Assembly (NCBI RefSeq): GCF_003966695.1 | Contig: NZ_AP018828.1 | Coordinates: 1,015,026-1,079,025 of the forward strand | DNA length: 64,000 nucleotides | Source: Asticcacaulis excentricus | GTDB lineage: Bacteria > Pseudomonadota > Alphaproteobacteria > Caulobacterales > Caulobacteraceae | Direction: 5' to 3' | Part shown: positions 8,063 to 16,823 of the stretch, piece after piece | Position numbering within the stretch: position 1 is the stretch's first letter | Layout of the letters: each line of letters begins with the position of its first letter | The notes under the pieces: generated by a model | What the model was told of the DNA's origin: nothing | Databases searched by the model: none | The model's input: the letters and a program-made list of their open reading frames with translations, nothing else | Made by a program: the position numbers and the translations under genes

Positions 8063-10051
8063 TTAGCCCTGTACTTTTTTCGCCGCCCCGGCGCACCAGC
8101 GATAGAGCCCGACCACGCCGGAGACGGCCAGCACCAGCGCAATGACCATCGCCGTCTCTTCGCCATAGGGGATAGGCAGGAGGGCCAGCGGGGCCTTGGA
8201 GCCGGTGAAGGTAATCACCCCGGCCAGCACAACCTTGAACAGGCTTTCGCCGACGATAAAGCCTGAGGCGATCAGCACACCCAGACGCGAGGCGGGTTCG
8301 GCCCACGGCTTACCCTGTACCAGCCGCTCAAACAGCCAGCCGCCAAAGGCCCCGACCACCACCGGCGCGGTCACCGCCGACGGCAGATAGATGGCCAGCC
8401 CCACGCCGAGCGGCGGCAGGCTGTACCTGTCGTTCGTCACCTTGCGCAGCAGCAGGTCAAAGGCCACAAGCCCGGCACCGATGGCCGCACCGGCCCCCAG
8501 CAAACCCCACGGCAGGCTGCCGCCAATGGCCCCCTTGGCCAGAGTCGAGATCAAAGTCGCCTGCGGCGCACCCAGCGGTTCGCCCGTAATGCCGCGATAG
8601 TTGGGGTCACCCGCAAACCCAAAGGCCTCATTCAGCAGATTAAGCACCAGCGGAATAACCACCGCCCCGGCGATGACGCCGATGACCAGCGCCACCTGCT
8701 GCTTCCACGGCGTCGCGCCCACCAGTTGCCCGGTCTTGAGGTCCTGAAGGTTGTCGTTACCGACCACGGCGACGGCCAGCACGAAGGTGGTGGCAAACAG
8801 GGCAAAGGCCGTCAGGGCCTGACCCACATCCGGGCCGCTGATCGTATGACCGACGGCACCAATCAGCAGGGCCGCCCCCAGCACGCTGAGGATACCAACG
8901 CCCGACACCGGCGAGTTGGACGACCCGATCAGACCGGCCATATAGCCGCACACGGCGGCGGCCAGCAGACCGGCAACGGCAAGGTAAAGCACGCCCAGCG
9001 CCACGAGGGGCAGGCTGAGGCTGGCAATGGCCGTCCCATTGAGGAAGCTCGCCATCAGGAACCCGGCCGGCACCAGCAGCAGCACCGAGATCAGGCCCAC
9101 CAGCGCGATCGGCAGGTCCTGTTCTTCGCGCGGCAGGGCTTCGCCACCCGACTTGCGCTTGCGATTGGCCTCAAGCGCCGACATCAGGCCCGACCACACG
9201 GGCCCCAGCAGCTTGCCGATGGTCCAGATGGCCGCCGCCCCGATGGCCCCGGCCCCCAGATAGCGCACCTGCGTGGACCAGATGGCCCCGGCATGATCCG
9301 CTGCGCTGGCGTCAGGCATAGGCGTCATCGACGTCAGGATCGGCACGGCGATGCCCCAGGCGATGACCAGCCCGGTCAGCATGGCGATACCCACCGTAAT
9401 CCCCATCAGGTGCCCGGCCCCGATCAGAGCCAGCGAGCTTTCACCGGCAATGCCCGTTGCCGCGACCTTGCCGCCGACCTTGACCTTGAAAAAGGCCGCC
9501 AGTTCCCCGGCCAGCACCTTGGCCGCCGCCAGCGCCGAATAGGCGGCCGAGGCCACGCTGCCCAGCACGACGGCCACCAGTCCGGCCCGCCCTTCGCGCG
9601 CGCCTTCGCGGGTATTGGTGCCGACCTTCAGCACTTCGGCCGCGGCCACACCTTCGGGATAGGGCAAGGGGGAGTTGGAGACCAGCGCCCGGCGCAACGG
9701 GATGGTGTACATGACGCCCAGAATGCCGCCGATGGCACAGGCGGCGAAGGTGATGAAGAAGGGCACGTCACGCCACCAGCCAATAATGATCAGGCCGGGC
9801 AGCACAAAGATCACCGAGGCCAGCGTCCCCGCCGCCGAGGCAATCGTCTGAACGATATTGTTTTCCTGGATCGTCGCCGATTTGAAGGCGCTCAAAAGCG
9901 CCATCGAAATAACCGCCGCCGGGATCGAGGTGGCAAAGGTCAGGCCGACCTGAAGCCCCAGATAGACCTGCGCCGCGGTGAAGACCAGCGTGATAAGGAT
10001 ACCCAGCAATACCCCGCGCAGGGTGATTTCGGTTTGGGGTTTGGGCGACAT
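8063..10051 (-). CDS. OPT-family oligopeptide transporter
   Basis: A 662-residue polytopic membrane protein starting MSPKPQTEITLRGVLLGILI, with GGAG 5 nt before the ATG. It carries OPT signatures: TLRGVLLGILITLVFTAAQVYLGLQVGLTFATSIPAAVISM, NIVQTIASAAGTLASVIFVLPGL, and NDNLQDLKTGQLVGATPWKQQVAL near residue 430. About 14-16 membrane helices are visible. The family imports oligopeptides, or metal chelates in other branches, by proton coupling. The substrate is not fixed by sequence here. TetR follows in the same direction. Confidence 0.92.
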   Translation of the reverse strand: MSPKPQTEITLRGVLLGILITLVFTAAQVYLGLQVGLTFATSIPAAVISMALLSAFKSATIQENNIVQTIASAAGTLASVIFVLPGLIIIGWWRDVPFFITFAACAIGGILGVMYTIPLRRALVSNSPLPYPEGVAAAEVLKVGTNTREGAREGRAGLVAVVLGSVASAAYSALAAAKVLAGELAAFFKVKVGGKVAATGIAGESSLALIGAGHLMGITVGIAMLTGLVIAWGIAVPILTSMTPMPDASAADHAGAIWSTQVRYLGAGAIGAAAIWTIGKLLGPVWSGLMSALEANRKRKSGGEALPREEQDLPIALVGLISVLLLVPAGFLMASFLNGTAIASLSLPLVALGVLYLAVAGLLAAAVCGYMAGLIGSSNSPVSGVGILSVLGAALLIGAVGHTISGPDVGQALTAFALFATTFVLAVAVVGNDNLQDLKTGQLVGATPWKQQVALVIGVIAGAVVIPLVLNLLNEAFGFAGDPNYRGITGEPLGAPQATLISTLAKGAIGGSLPWGLLGAGAAIGAGLVAFDLLLRKVTNDRYSLPPLGVGLAIYLPSAVTAPVVVGAFGGWLFERLVQGKPWAEPASRLGVLIASGFIVGESLFKVVLAGVITFTGSKAPLALLPIPYGEETAMVIALVLAVSGVVGLYRWCAGAAKKVQG

Positions 10052-10401
10052 GAGCACTCCGGGCAGCCGAACACAAAAACCGTATCTTGCGCAACGGATT
10101 GCATCTGACAACCGCTTTTTTGCGCGCCCGACCGCTCGTCACGCGGGCGAAGGGATTAAATCAATCGTTTTCAATCACAATGAACACCCTCCATGTCCAA
10201 AATGTGATCAAAATTTTTCATTCATCATATTTTTAGAGGTTGCGAGCGTCTGAAAACGCCGTAATCTGGGGATGCGTCGGTCAAAACCGGCAACTTTGCG
10301 CATCTTCGATGCTCAAAGATCAAAATAACGGCTCAGGCCGCAATAAGACCTACAGGATGGCCCGCTGCGGATCGCAGCCGGGCGTGAAAAAGAGGAAACC
10401 T
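10052..10401. other. Divergent promoter region, AT-rich
   Basis: 350 bp between the divergent OPT gene and the second TonB receptor. An AT-rich stretch is at about 10150-10240. No gene or clear operator was identified. An in-frame upstream extension of the receptor (to 10240) lacks a signal peptide and a ribosome site, and is treated as leader. Confidence 0.5.
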
Positions 10402-13386
10402 ATGAACGTCACCATTCCGTCGCCACGGAAGGCGCATCTGTTGTGCACGTCTGCCCTGATGGGCGCGGCCCTGCTTATCGCCGCCCCGGCCTTCGCGCAG
10501 GAAGCCACGCCCGCAGCCGCCCCGGACGAGATCGAAACCGTTACCGTCACGGGCTTCCGTAGCTCGCTGAAAAGCGCTCTGAACGTCAAGAAGAACAGCG
10601 CCGCAACGATTGATTCGATCCTGGCCGAAGATGTGGGCAAGTTTCCGGACTCCAACCTTGCCGAGTCGATGCAACGCATCCCCGGCGTCACGCTGTCGCG
10701 CGGCGACGGCGGTGAAGGCCGCAATATTTCGGTACGGGGCCTTGGGCCACAATATACCCGCGTGCGTCTGAACGGTATGGAAGGCGCGGCGCAGTCCGGT
10801 TCCGCCGACATCTACGGCGCGGGCAATAACGGTCGCAGCTTCGACTTCAACATCTTCCCGTCGGAAATCTTCTCGTCTCTGGCGGCGCGCAAGACTGCCT
10901 CGGCGGACGTCGAAGAAGGTTCACTGGGGGCGACGGTTGACCTGCGCGCGCCCAAGCCGTTCGACTACAGCAAATCGGAAGTGTTCAGCTTCTCGGCCAA
11001 GGGCACCTATAACGAACTGGCCAAAAAGACCGATCCGCGCCTGACGCTGCTGGCTTCCAAAAAGTTCGCTGATGGTACCTTCGGTATCCTCGGCACCCTC
11101 ACCTATCAGGAAAAGCATACGCGCGAAGTCGGTTACTCCGCCGTGGACATCCTGTCGGCCAACACCAATGGCCTTACGGTCGATGGTGTGGTGCACCCCT
11201 TCTGCACACCCATTGGTTACCCAACGACCAGCCCTTCGCCGACGGCTCAGGCCGCCAAAGGGGCGACGGCGACCATGTGTTCCACCAACAACCCACGCAC
11301 CTCTACGGTGGCCGCTTACAATGCGGTGGCCAATTTACGCCGCGCTGACCTTCCGAATACACCAGGTTCCGGCGCGTTCTTGCCGCGCATTCCGCGTTAC
11401 GTGAATTCGGAACAGGACACTGAGCGTCTGGGCGGCAGCCTGACCTTCCAGTGGCGCCCCGATGCCAATACGGACGTGTCGCTGGACGTGCTCTATTCCA
11501 AATTCGATGTCGAACGGCGTGACAACTATATCGCCGGCCTGTCGCTGGCGCGTAACGTCGGCAATAACGGTCAACCGATGGTCTCGGTTAAGGACATGCA
11601 GTTCAAATCGAACGGCTCGCTGCTGTACGGCCTGTTTGACGGCATGGACGTGCGCTCCGAAGGTCTGGTCGATGTCTTCACCTCGGAATTCACGCAGGTG
11701 AACCTGAACGCGCGTCACCGCATCAACGAACGCTTCGAAGTCACGGGCTTTATTGGCAAATCGACCTCGACCTGGGACGGCCCGATGCGCCTGCAAACCT
11801 TCATTGACGCTATCGATGTCGATAACTTCTCCATCGACTATCGCGGTGGCGGCACGACCCCGGTCATCAATTTCGGCATCGATGTTTCCAATCCGGCGAA
11901 CTTCGCCTACGCCCCCGGACAGTCGGACGGTACAGTCACCGGCGGCTTCTCGGTTCAGGGTAAGCCACAGTGGAACACTACCGACATCACCACCATCAAC
12001 CTGGATGGCAAATACGACGCGACCGACTCGATCACGGTCAAGTTCGGGGTGCAGTACCGCGAAAACGACTTCAATTCGCGCTCTCTGAACCTCATCCCCA
12101 CTCAGGTGGCCGTCACCGCCCTGCCCGCCGGCGTCACCCTGGCCAGCCTGACCAAGCAGATCACCGGGGTCAACGATCTGTGGGGCAATGGCGCTCCGGC
12201 AAGCTGGGTGGCCATCGACTCGGCCAAATGGCGTGAGGCCTTCAAGTTCGATTCGCTGCAATATTGCGGCATCGAATGCGGCGCCCCGCAGTCACAGATC
12301 AAGGAAACGGTCCGCAGCAGCTACATCATGGCCGAATTCAATTCGGACTCTTGGCTGCCCGTGCCTGTGCGCGGCGATGTCGGCGTGCGTTCGGTCTATA
12401 CGAAGCAGTTTGCGGTCGGCCATATCGCCGCCACAGCGCCCGCGGGCTCACAATACCCGACGCGCGGCGTTCGCAATCAGGTCGAGCGCGAATATCACGA
12501 CATTCTGCCGTCAGCGAACATCGTATTTGAGCTGAAGCCGGACCTTCTGGCGCGTTTCTCGGCCGCCAAGGTGATGACCCGTCCGGAACTGGGGAACCTC
12601 ACCCCCTCCAGCGGCGTGACCTTCACCACCCGCACGGGGACGATCAACAACCCTTATCTCGAACCGATCCGCGCCACGACCTTTGATGCGGCTCTGGAAT
12701 GGTACTTCCGCCCCGGCTCTATGGTGTCGGTCGGTTATTTCCATAAGGACATCAAGACCTTTATCCAACGCATAAATCAGACCGTTCCCTACAACGAACT
12801 GGGTCTGCCGCTGGAGTTGCTGGTGGGCAATGCGTCCGGTGCCTCAGCGACCGACCTGTTCAACGTGGCGCGCTTCGTGAATACACCGGGTGGCCCGTTG
12901 AAGGGCATCGAACTGAACCTTCAGGCCGACCTCGACTTCCTGCCGGGCTTCTGGAGTCACTTCGGCGTGCTGGCCAACTACACGCACATTACGTCGGAGA
13001 TCAATTACGTCCTGAGCAGCTCGCCCACGGGTGTTCCGCTGACGTCAACGACCAACGACCTGAACAACCTGTCGCGTGAATCGGCGTCCGGCACCCTTTA
13101 CTGGGAAAATGACAAGTTCAGCGTGCGCAGCACGGCCTCTTATCGCGGCAAGTATATCCGCGCCATCCCGGCGTCTGCGGGCAGCGACCTGCAAGGCAAT
13201 GACGATACCCTGTATGTGGATGCCTCGGCCTCCTATCAGGTCACCGATCGCCTGAAGCTGTCGCTCGAAGCGCAAAACCTGACCGATGAGCAAAACCGTC
13301 TCTATATCGACTCGAACCGTCAGGACACGCTGTTTGAAACCCGTATCGGGCGGACGGTCACCTTCGGTCTGACCTATAAGTATTAG
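10402..13386 (+). CDS. Large TonB-dependent receptor, Caulobacter/Xanthomonas (TIGR01782-like) type
   Basis: 994 residues from ATG 10402 (AGAGGA upstream). The signal peptide is MNVTIPSPRKAHLLCTSALM... ending near AFAQ. The TonB box/plug start is ETVTVTGFRSSLKSALNVKK. The family hallmark is ILAEDVGKFPDSNLAESMQRIPGV followed by ISVRGLGPQYTRVRLNGMEG. The barrel ends in VTFGLTYKY with a terminal aromatic residue. Receptors of this group are often linked to carbohydrate uptake in Caulobacterales, but no adjacent sugar genes support that here. Hairpin element B begins at its TAG stop. Confidence 0.93.
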   Translation: MNVTIPSPRKAHLLCTSALMGAALLIAAPAFAQEATPAAAPDEIETVTVTGFRSSLKSALNVKKNSAATIDSILAEDVGKFPDSNLAESMQRIPGVTLSRGDGGEGRNISVRGLGPQYTRVRLNGMEGAAQSGSADIYGAGNNGRSFDFNIFPSEIFSSLAARKTASADVEEGSLGATVDLRAPKPFDYSKSEVFSFSAKGTYNELAKKTDPRLTLLASKKFADGTFGILGTLTYQEKHTREVGYSAVDILSANTNGLTVDGVVHPFCTPIGYPTTSPSPTAQAAKGATATMCSTNNPRTSTVAAYNAVANLRRADLPNTPGSGAFLPRIPRYVNSEQDTERLGGSLTFQWRPDANTDVSLDVLYSKFDVERRDNYIAGLSLARNVGNNGQPMVSVKDMQFKSNGSLLYGLFDGMDVRSEGLVDVFTSEFTQVNLNARHRINERFEVTGFIGKSTSTWDGPMRLQTFIDAIDVDNFSIDYRGGGTTPVINFGIDVSNPANFAYAPGQSDGTVTGGFSVQGKPQWNTTDITTINLDGKYDATDSITVKFGVQYRENDFNSRSLNLIPTQVAVTALPAGVTLASLTKQITGVNDLWGNGAPASWVAIDSAKWREAFKFDSLQYCGIECGAPQSQIKETVRSSYIMAEFNSDSWLPVPVRGDVGVRSVYTKQFAVGHIAATAPAGSQYPTRGVRNQVEREYHDILPSANIVFELKPDLLARFSAAKVMTRPELGNLTPSSGVTFTTRTGTINNPYLEPIRATTFDAALEWYFRPGSMVSVGYFHKDIKTFIQRINQTVPYNELGLPLELLVGNASGASATDLFNVARFVNTPGGPLKGIELNLQADLDFLPGFWSHFGVLANYTHITSEINYVLSSSPTGVPLTSTTNDLNNLSRESASGTLYWENDKFSVRSTASYRGKYIRAIPASAGSDLQGNDDTLYVDASASYQVTDRLKLSLEAQNLTDEQNRLYIDSNRQDTLFETRIGRTVTFGLTYKY

Positions 13387-13523
13387 AGCGGAATGATTTC
13401 TAATGGAATCATTCCGCTCAAGCCGCCATTGAGGCGGCGGCCAAGGCGGCGCATCCGTCGCCCGGCGAGGGGCTAAACAAAATTTAGATCATTATGTTCC
13501 TACCAGAAATCATAATGATCTAA
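13384..13523. repeat. Dispersed modular hairpin element B, copy 1
   Basis: It begins at the receptor stop codon. Stems in order are GAGCGGAATGATT/AATCATTCCGCTC (13 bp), GCCGCC/GGCGGC, GGCG/CGCC, and TTTAGATCATTATG/CATAATGATCTAAA (14 bp). Related copies are at 40207-40348 and, lacking the last stem, at 53214-53296. Confidence 0.92.
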
Positions 13524-13596
13524 AGCTTATGCCGGTGCGGTTTCGACTGCACCGGCCCCCGTTTCAGAGGCGTGACTCTCCGGGCACGCAAAAACT

Positions 13597-13628
13597 ACCC
13601 GCGTCAGTCATGACGCGGGTTTCTTTTT
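13597..13628 (+). terminator. Intrinsic terminator
   Basis: ACCCGCGTCA, GTCA loop, TGACGCGGGT, then TTCTTTTT. It lies about 210 bp beyond the receptor stop and after element B. It may also help end the minus-strand gene at 13652. Confidence 0.85.
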
Positions 13629-13651
13629 GGGCGCGGGTTTTCTTCTGAACA

Positions 13652-13975
13652 TCAACCGCTTTTGGACACGTCCTTAAGCTCGGCCTCAAGCGCCGCCGGC
13701 TGTCCCTCTTCGCGCACCTTGCCGTCATCAAAGATTTTGCCGATGATGTGACGATACTCTTTATACTGGCGCAGCTCGTGGGCGGCAGCCATCTTCTCGG
13801 CCCATGAGGTGTCGTCGCGCCCCAGATGGCGCAGGACCGCCTGAAAGCGCAGATAGCGTTCGTGCCGGTTGCGCTCCGCCGTCTGTTCGGCCAGCCACAG
13901 CACCGCCCAGGCGATCACAATGAGCGGCAGCACCAGAAGTCCCCACCCGATCATGTCCTGAACCGTCACCAGCAT
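13652..13975 (-). CDS. Small membrane-anchored protein of unknown function
   Basis: 107 residues from ATG 13975. GAGG 5 nt upstream rules out the GTG two codons earlier. One N-terminal membrane helix (IGWGLLVLPLIVIAWAVLWLAEQ) precedes a charged, helical cytoplasmic region (AERNRHERYLRFQAVLRHLG, then KMAAAHELRQYKEYRHIIGK). No enzyme motif is recognisable. It is convergent with the TonB receptor and shares no operon with its neighbours. A scaffold or signalling role cannot be assigned. Confidence 0.6.
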   Translation of the reverse strand: MLVTVQDMIGWGLLVLPLIVIAWAVLWLAEQTAERNRHERYLRFQAVLRHLGRDDTSWAEKMAAAHELRQYKEYRHIIGKIFDDGKVREEGQPAALEAELKDVSKSG

Positions 13976-14368
13976 ACGCACCTCTCTCAGTTTTAAGGCC
14001 TCACCATACGCTTAAGGGATGCCCGACCCAAGCCCTTGCGCCAAAAAGACGAACCCGGATCACCCTCATGGTTTTCTCCAACTCAGACACCACATCTGCG
14101 CCACGCGACAAGACGTTATGAAATCAAACGTTTAGTATTGTTTGAAACCGGATTTTATGTTGTTGCATTGGCAACCTTTTTTATTTGTGTCATAGGAAAC
14201 TTTCTGGCAATTTTTTGCCATACTGTGCAAAATCATTGCACACAAAACCCTCAAAACAGCAAATTCCGTCTAATTACACCGCTAAAGCGCGTTTATTCTC
14301 GCCGCGTCGGCGTGAACGTGCTAACTGCCCTGCCTTTCAAAAGACCAGAACTAAAAGCGGCGCAGACA
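13976..14368. promoter_or_regulatory. AT-rich leader with three GCAA/TTGC palindromes
   Basis: 393 bp before the prephenate dehydrogenase. The segment 14100-14290 is strongly AT-rich. Palindromes are GTTGC/GCAAC at 14162-14175, TGGCAA/TTGCCA at 14205-14220, and TGTGCAA/TTGCACA at 14224-14242. An open frame runs through, but its translation looks like chance. Possible operator cluster or promoter. Confidence 0.45.
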
Positions 14369-15127
14369 GTGAAACAGGTTCATAAACTCGGATTGTTCGG
14401 GCTGGGGGCCTTCGGGCGGCTGATCGTGCGTCATCTGGCGCCCTATTTCGACATTCTGGCCTGCGACCCTTCGCCTGAGGCGAAAGCCTACGCCAAACGT
14501 CACAATGTCTCGCTGGTGTCGCTCGAAGAAGCGGCGGCCTGTCAGGTGGTCATCCTCGCCACGCCTATCCGCACGCTGAAGGACCTGGCGGCAAAGATCG
14601 CGCCGCACGTCCCCCTCAATGGTCTGGTCATCGACGTAGGTTCGGTCAAGGTCAAGCCGGCGGCCTGGCTTCAGGAAGTGCTGCCGCCGCAGGTATCTAT
14701 CCTCTGCACCCACCCTTTGTTCGGGCCGCAATCGGCGCGCTACGGCATCCACGATATGGAAATCGTCGTCTGCCCGGTGCGCGTGCGGCACCTGAACCCG
14801 ATTGTGCGCTTTCTCGAAAAGACGCTGGACCTGAAGGTCTCCATCGCCACGCCGGAAATCCACGATCGCGCTTTGGCCGCGGTGCAGGGCCTGACCCACA
14901 TGATTGCCAAGGTCTTAAGCGGCCTTGAGCCTCTGCCACGTGTGCACACCACGCGCTCCTACGACCTGATGATGCAGGGGGTCGGTCTGGTGCAGGGCGA
15001 TTCCGACGAGCTGTTTATGTCGATCGAGCGCGATAATCCGTTCGCGTCCGAAATCCGCAAGCGCTTCTTTGCCGAGATCGACAGCCTGCGTGATCGCCTT
15101 GAGGCCCACGGACGCGAAACGGATTAA
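14369..15127 (+). CDS. Prephenate/arogenate dehydrogenase family protein
   Basis: NAD(P)-dependent oxidoreductase of tyrosine synthesis. The Rossmann motif is GLFGLGAFGRLI near the N-terminus. It is followed by VVILATPIRTLKDL, VIDVGSVKVKPAAWL, CTHPLFGPQSA and the late GLTHMIAKVL, typical of TyrA/arogenate dehydrogenases. From GTG 14369 it has 252 residues. No convincing ribosome site fixes the start, and GTG at 14312 or 14318 is possible. A hairpin terminator and a duplicate of the last 90 bp follow the stop. No other aromatic-pathway gene is adjacent. Confidence 0.82.
   Translation: MKQVHKLGLFGLGAFGRLIVRHLAPYFDILACDPSPEAKAYAKRHNVSLVSLEEAAACQVVILATPIRTLKDLAAKIAPHVPLNGLVIDVGSVKVKPAAWLQEVLPPQVSILCTHPLFGPQSARYGIHDMEIVVCPVRVRHLNPIVRFLEKTLDLKVSIATPEIHDRALAAVQGLTHMIAKVLSGLEPLPRVHTTRSYDLMMQGVGLVQGDSDELFMSIERDNPFASEIRKRFFAEIDSLRDRLEAHGRETD
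15038..15127 (+). repeat. Direct repeat, copy 1: 3' end of prephenate dehydrogenase gene
   Basis: The last 30 codons including TAA. They are duplicated at 15165-15254. Confidence 0.95.
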
Positions 15128-15140
15128 TTCCGGCTTTTCC

Positions 15141-15163
15141 GCCGTCGCCAAGCGACGGCTTTG
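15141..15163 (+). terminator. Hairpin between the two tail copies
   Basis: GCCGTCGC, CAA loop, GCGACGGC, then TTTGG. It is a compact stem 13 bp after the dehydrogenase stop with a short T-run, and a plausible terminator. Confidence 0.55.
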
Positions 15164-15164
15164 G

Positions 15165-15254
15165 CCGTTCGCGTCCGAAATCCGCAAGCGCTTCTTTGCC
15201 GAGATCGACAGCCTGCGTGAACGACTGGAAGCGCATGGACGCGAAACGGATTAA
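15165..15254 (+). pseudogene. Orphan second copy of the prephenate dehydrogenase 3' end
   Basis: 90 bp encoding PFASEIRKRFFAEIDSLR..., ending in the same TAA. The first 54 bp and the last 18 bp match copy 1 exactly. The six codons between differ only at the third base (five silent, one Asp to Glu). There is no start or upstream body, so it is a gene remnant. The silent pattern implies it was once part of a translated gene. Confidence 0.85.
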
Positions 15255-15277
15255 CCTATTTCAGGCATGCTGTTTAT

Positions 15278-16198
15278 TCACGCGGACCTGATTATTTCTG
15301 CAATTTTTTCACGTAGCCAGATATGGGCAGGATCGCCCTGAAGCCGTTCGTGCCATACCAAAATTTTGGTAAAGCCCGGCACAGCAACGGGGGGCGTTTG
15401 GACGAGGAAGTCAGTGGTATCGGTCACCAAGCGCCCCGGAACGGTGGCCACCAGATCTGAATGTCTGACGAGATCAATCAAAAGGAGAAAACTGGGTACG
15501 GCGGCAACGACGTGTCTTTTTCGACCTATGCGGGCAAGTGCAGCATCTATGACACCTGTGAATTTAGACCCATCATGCGACATAAGCGCATGATTCGCAG
15601 AGCAAAATTGCTCAACATCCAGCGGTCCAGAGCCCGTTGGATGTCCCTTCCGCCTGATGGTAACGTAGGTCTCATCAAAAAGCTTGCGGCTCCGGAGGGC
15701 TTCACTGGCCATTTCCTGCGTGATGAAAGCCATATCGAGACTTCCATTTTCCAGTTGATGGTTCAGACTGTCGAGGTCCACCGGCTTTGCCGAGACCCGT
15801 ATATGTGGCGCTTCTTTACGTAAAATAGCCATAAAAGGTGAGAGCACAGCCTTTAGTGCGTAATCGGTCGCCGCGACGTTGATCGTCAGTGTTGCATTGG
15901 CTGGAATAAATGCCTCGGGCTTCAGCAGCCTTTCAATATCAAACAAAGCGCGCCTCACAGGACCGGCAAGTGCCTCGGCTCTGGGGGTTGGCAGTATGCC
16001 TCTCTGCGCTCGGACAAAAAGCGGTTCGCCAAAAGCATCCTTTAAGCGGGGTAGCATCTGGCTGACTGCCGGCTGTGACAATCCCAGACGCTCCGCTGCG
16101 CGTGTAACGGAGCGGGTGTCCATCAGGGCGTCGAAAGCCTTCAAAAGATTTAGGTCAAGATTTCTGATATTGGTCAATATAATATCAAATATATGCAA
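15278..16198 (-). CDS. LysR-family transcriptional regulator
   Basis: 306 residues. The N-terminal winged helix is NLDLNLLKAFDALMDTRSVTRAAERLGLSQPAVSQMLPRLKDAFGEPLF. The periplasmic-binding-protein-like effector domain runs from about residue 95 (TLTINVAATDYALKAVLSPF). The longest start is TTG 16198, and TTG 16174 is an alternative. Neither has a clear ribosome site. It is transcribed divergently from the SRPBCC gene 77 bp away, the usual layout for a LysR regulator and its target. Base composition is lower in GC than the neighbours, which suggests acquisition together with that gene. Confidence 0.88.
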   Translation of the reverse strand: MHIFDIILTNIRNLDLNLLKAFDALMDTRSVTRAAERLGLSQPAVSQMLPRLKDAFGEPLFVRAQRGILPTPRAEALAGPVRRALFDIERLLKPEAFIPANATLTINVAATDYALKAVLSPFMAILRKEAPHIRVSAKPVDLDSLNHQLENGSLDMAFITQEMASEALRSRKLFDETYVTIRRKGHPTGSGPLDVEQFCSANHALMSHDGSKFTGVIDAALARIGRKRHVVAAVPSFLLLIDLVRHSDLVATVPGRLVTDTTDFLVQTPPVAVPGFTKILVWHERLQGDPAHIWLREKIAEIIRSA

Positions 16199-16275
16199 AG
16201 GAAATTTTACTTATACCATAAAATCGCAAATGCTCCAGCCTTCACTATCGAAACCTCATCAAAAGAGATTGCTGA

Positions 16276-16806
16276 ATGAGCGAGATTATTTGGCCCGAAG
16301 GCTATGTGCCCGGCTTTACAGACAACTACTGCTCCAACGAAGTCATCACCGCAGGCCTTACTGCGGAAGACATCTGGCCCTTTTTAAACACGCCTTCATA
16401 CTGGCCGACCTACTATCGTAATTGTGCTGACATCTGCCTGAACGAGAGCGAAGGACCGGAACTTGAAAACGGTTCATCCTTCTCTTTCACCACCTTCGGA
16501 TTTCCAGTGAATGCACAGGTCGTTGAACATGTTTCTCCCATACTGGGCCAGGCCGTTCGTTTGGCATGGCATGGCTGGTCAGGTGAGGAAGGAACTACCA
16601 CACGGCTCGACGTCCATCATGCCTGGTTGATTGAAGACCTGTCCGGGGGCAGGGTTCGCATCTTAACTCAAGAGACTCAAAACGGTGTGCCCGCTCAAGA
16701 ACTGGCCAAAGCTGTGCCTAACCCCATGATCAACGGGCATCAGGAATGGCTCGATGGACTTGTCCAAGCTGCCCGCAGATACAGAGATCAACGCCTAAAG
16801 GCATAG
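16276..16806 (+). CDS. SRPBCC (START/Bet v1-like) domain protein
   Basis: 176 residues with AGAGA upstream of the ATG. The SRPBCC fold is recognisable from the pattern of ITAGLTAEDIWPFLNTPSYWPTYYRNCADI, an internal strand with FSFTTFGFPVNAQVVEHV, a hydrophobic LAWHGWSG and a C-terminal helix (GHQEWLDGLVQAARRYRDQ). These proteins bind hydrophobic ligands or act as cyclases. No catalytic residue set can be claimed. It is probably controlled by the divergent LysR gene. Lower GC than neighbours. Confidence 0.75.
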   Translation: MSEIIWPEGYVPGFTDNYCSNEVITAGLTAEDIWPFLNTPSYWPTYYRNCADICLNESEGPELENGSSFSFTTFGFPVNAQVVEHVSPILGQAVRLAWHGWSGEEGTTTRLDVHHAWLIEDLSGGRVRILTQETQNGVPAQELAKAVPNPMINGHQEWLDGLVQAARRYRDQRLKA

Positions 16807-16823
16807 TCATGCGAACCTGCGCA

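Noticed and set aside
14036..14368. N-terminal extension of the prephenate dehydrogenase with hydrophobic stretches
   Set aside because: AT-rich leader translated by chance. The Rossmann motif expected near the N-terminus starts just after 14369.
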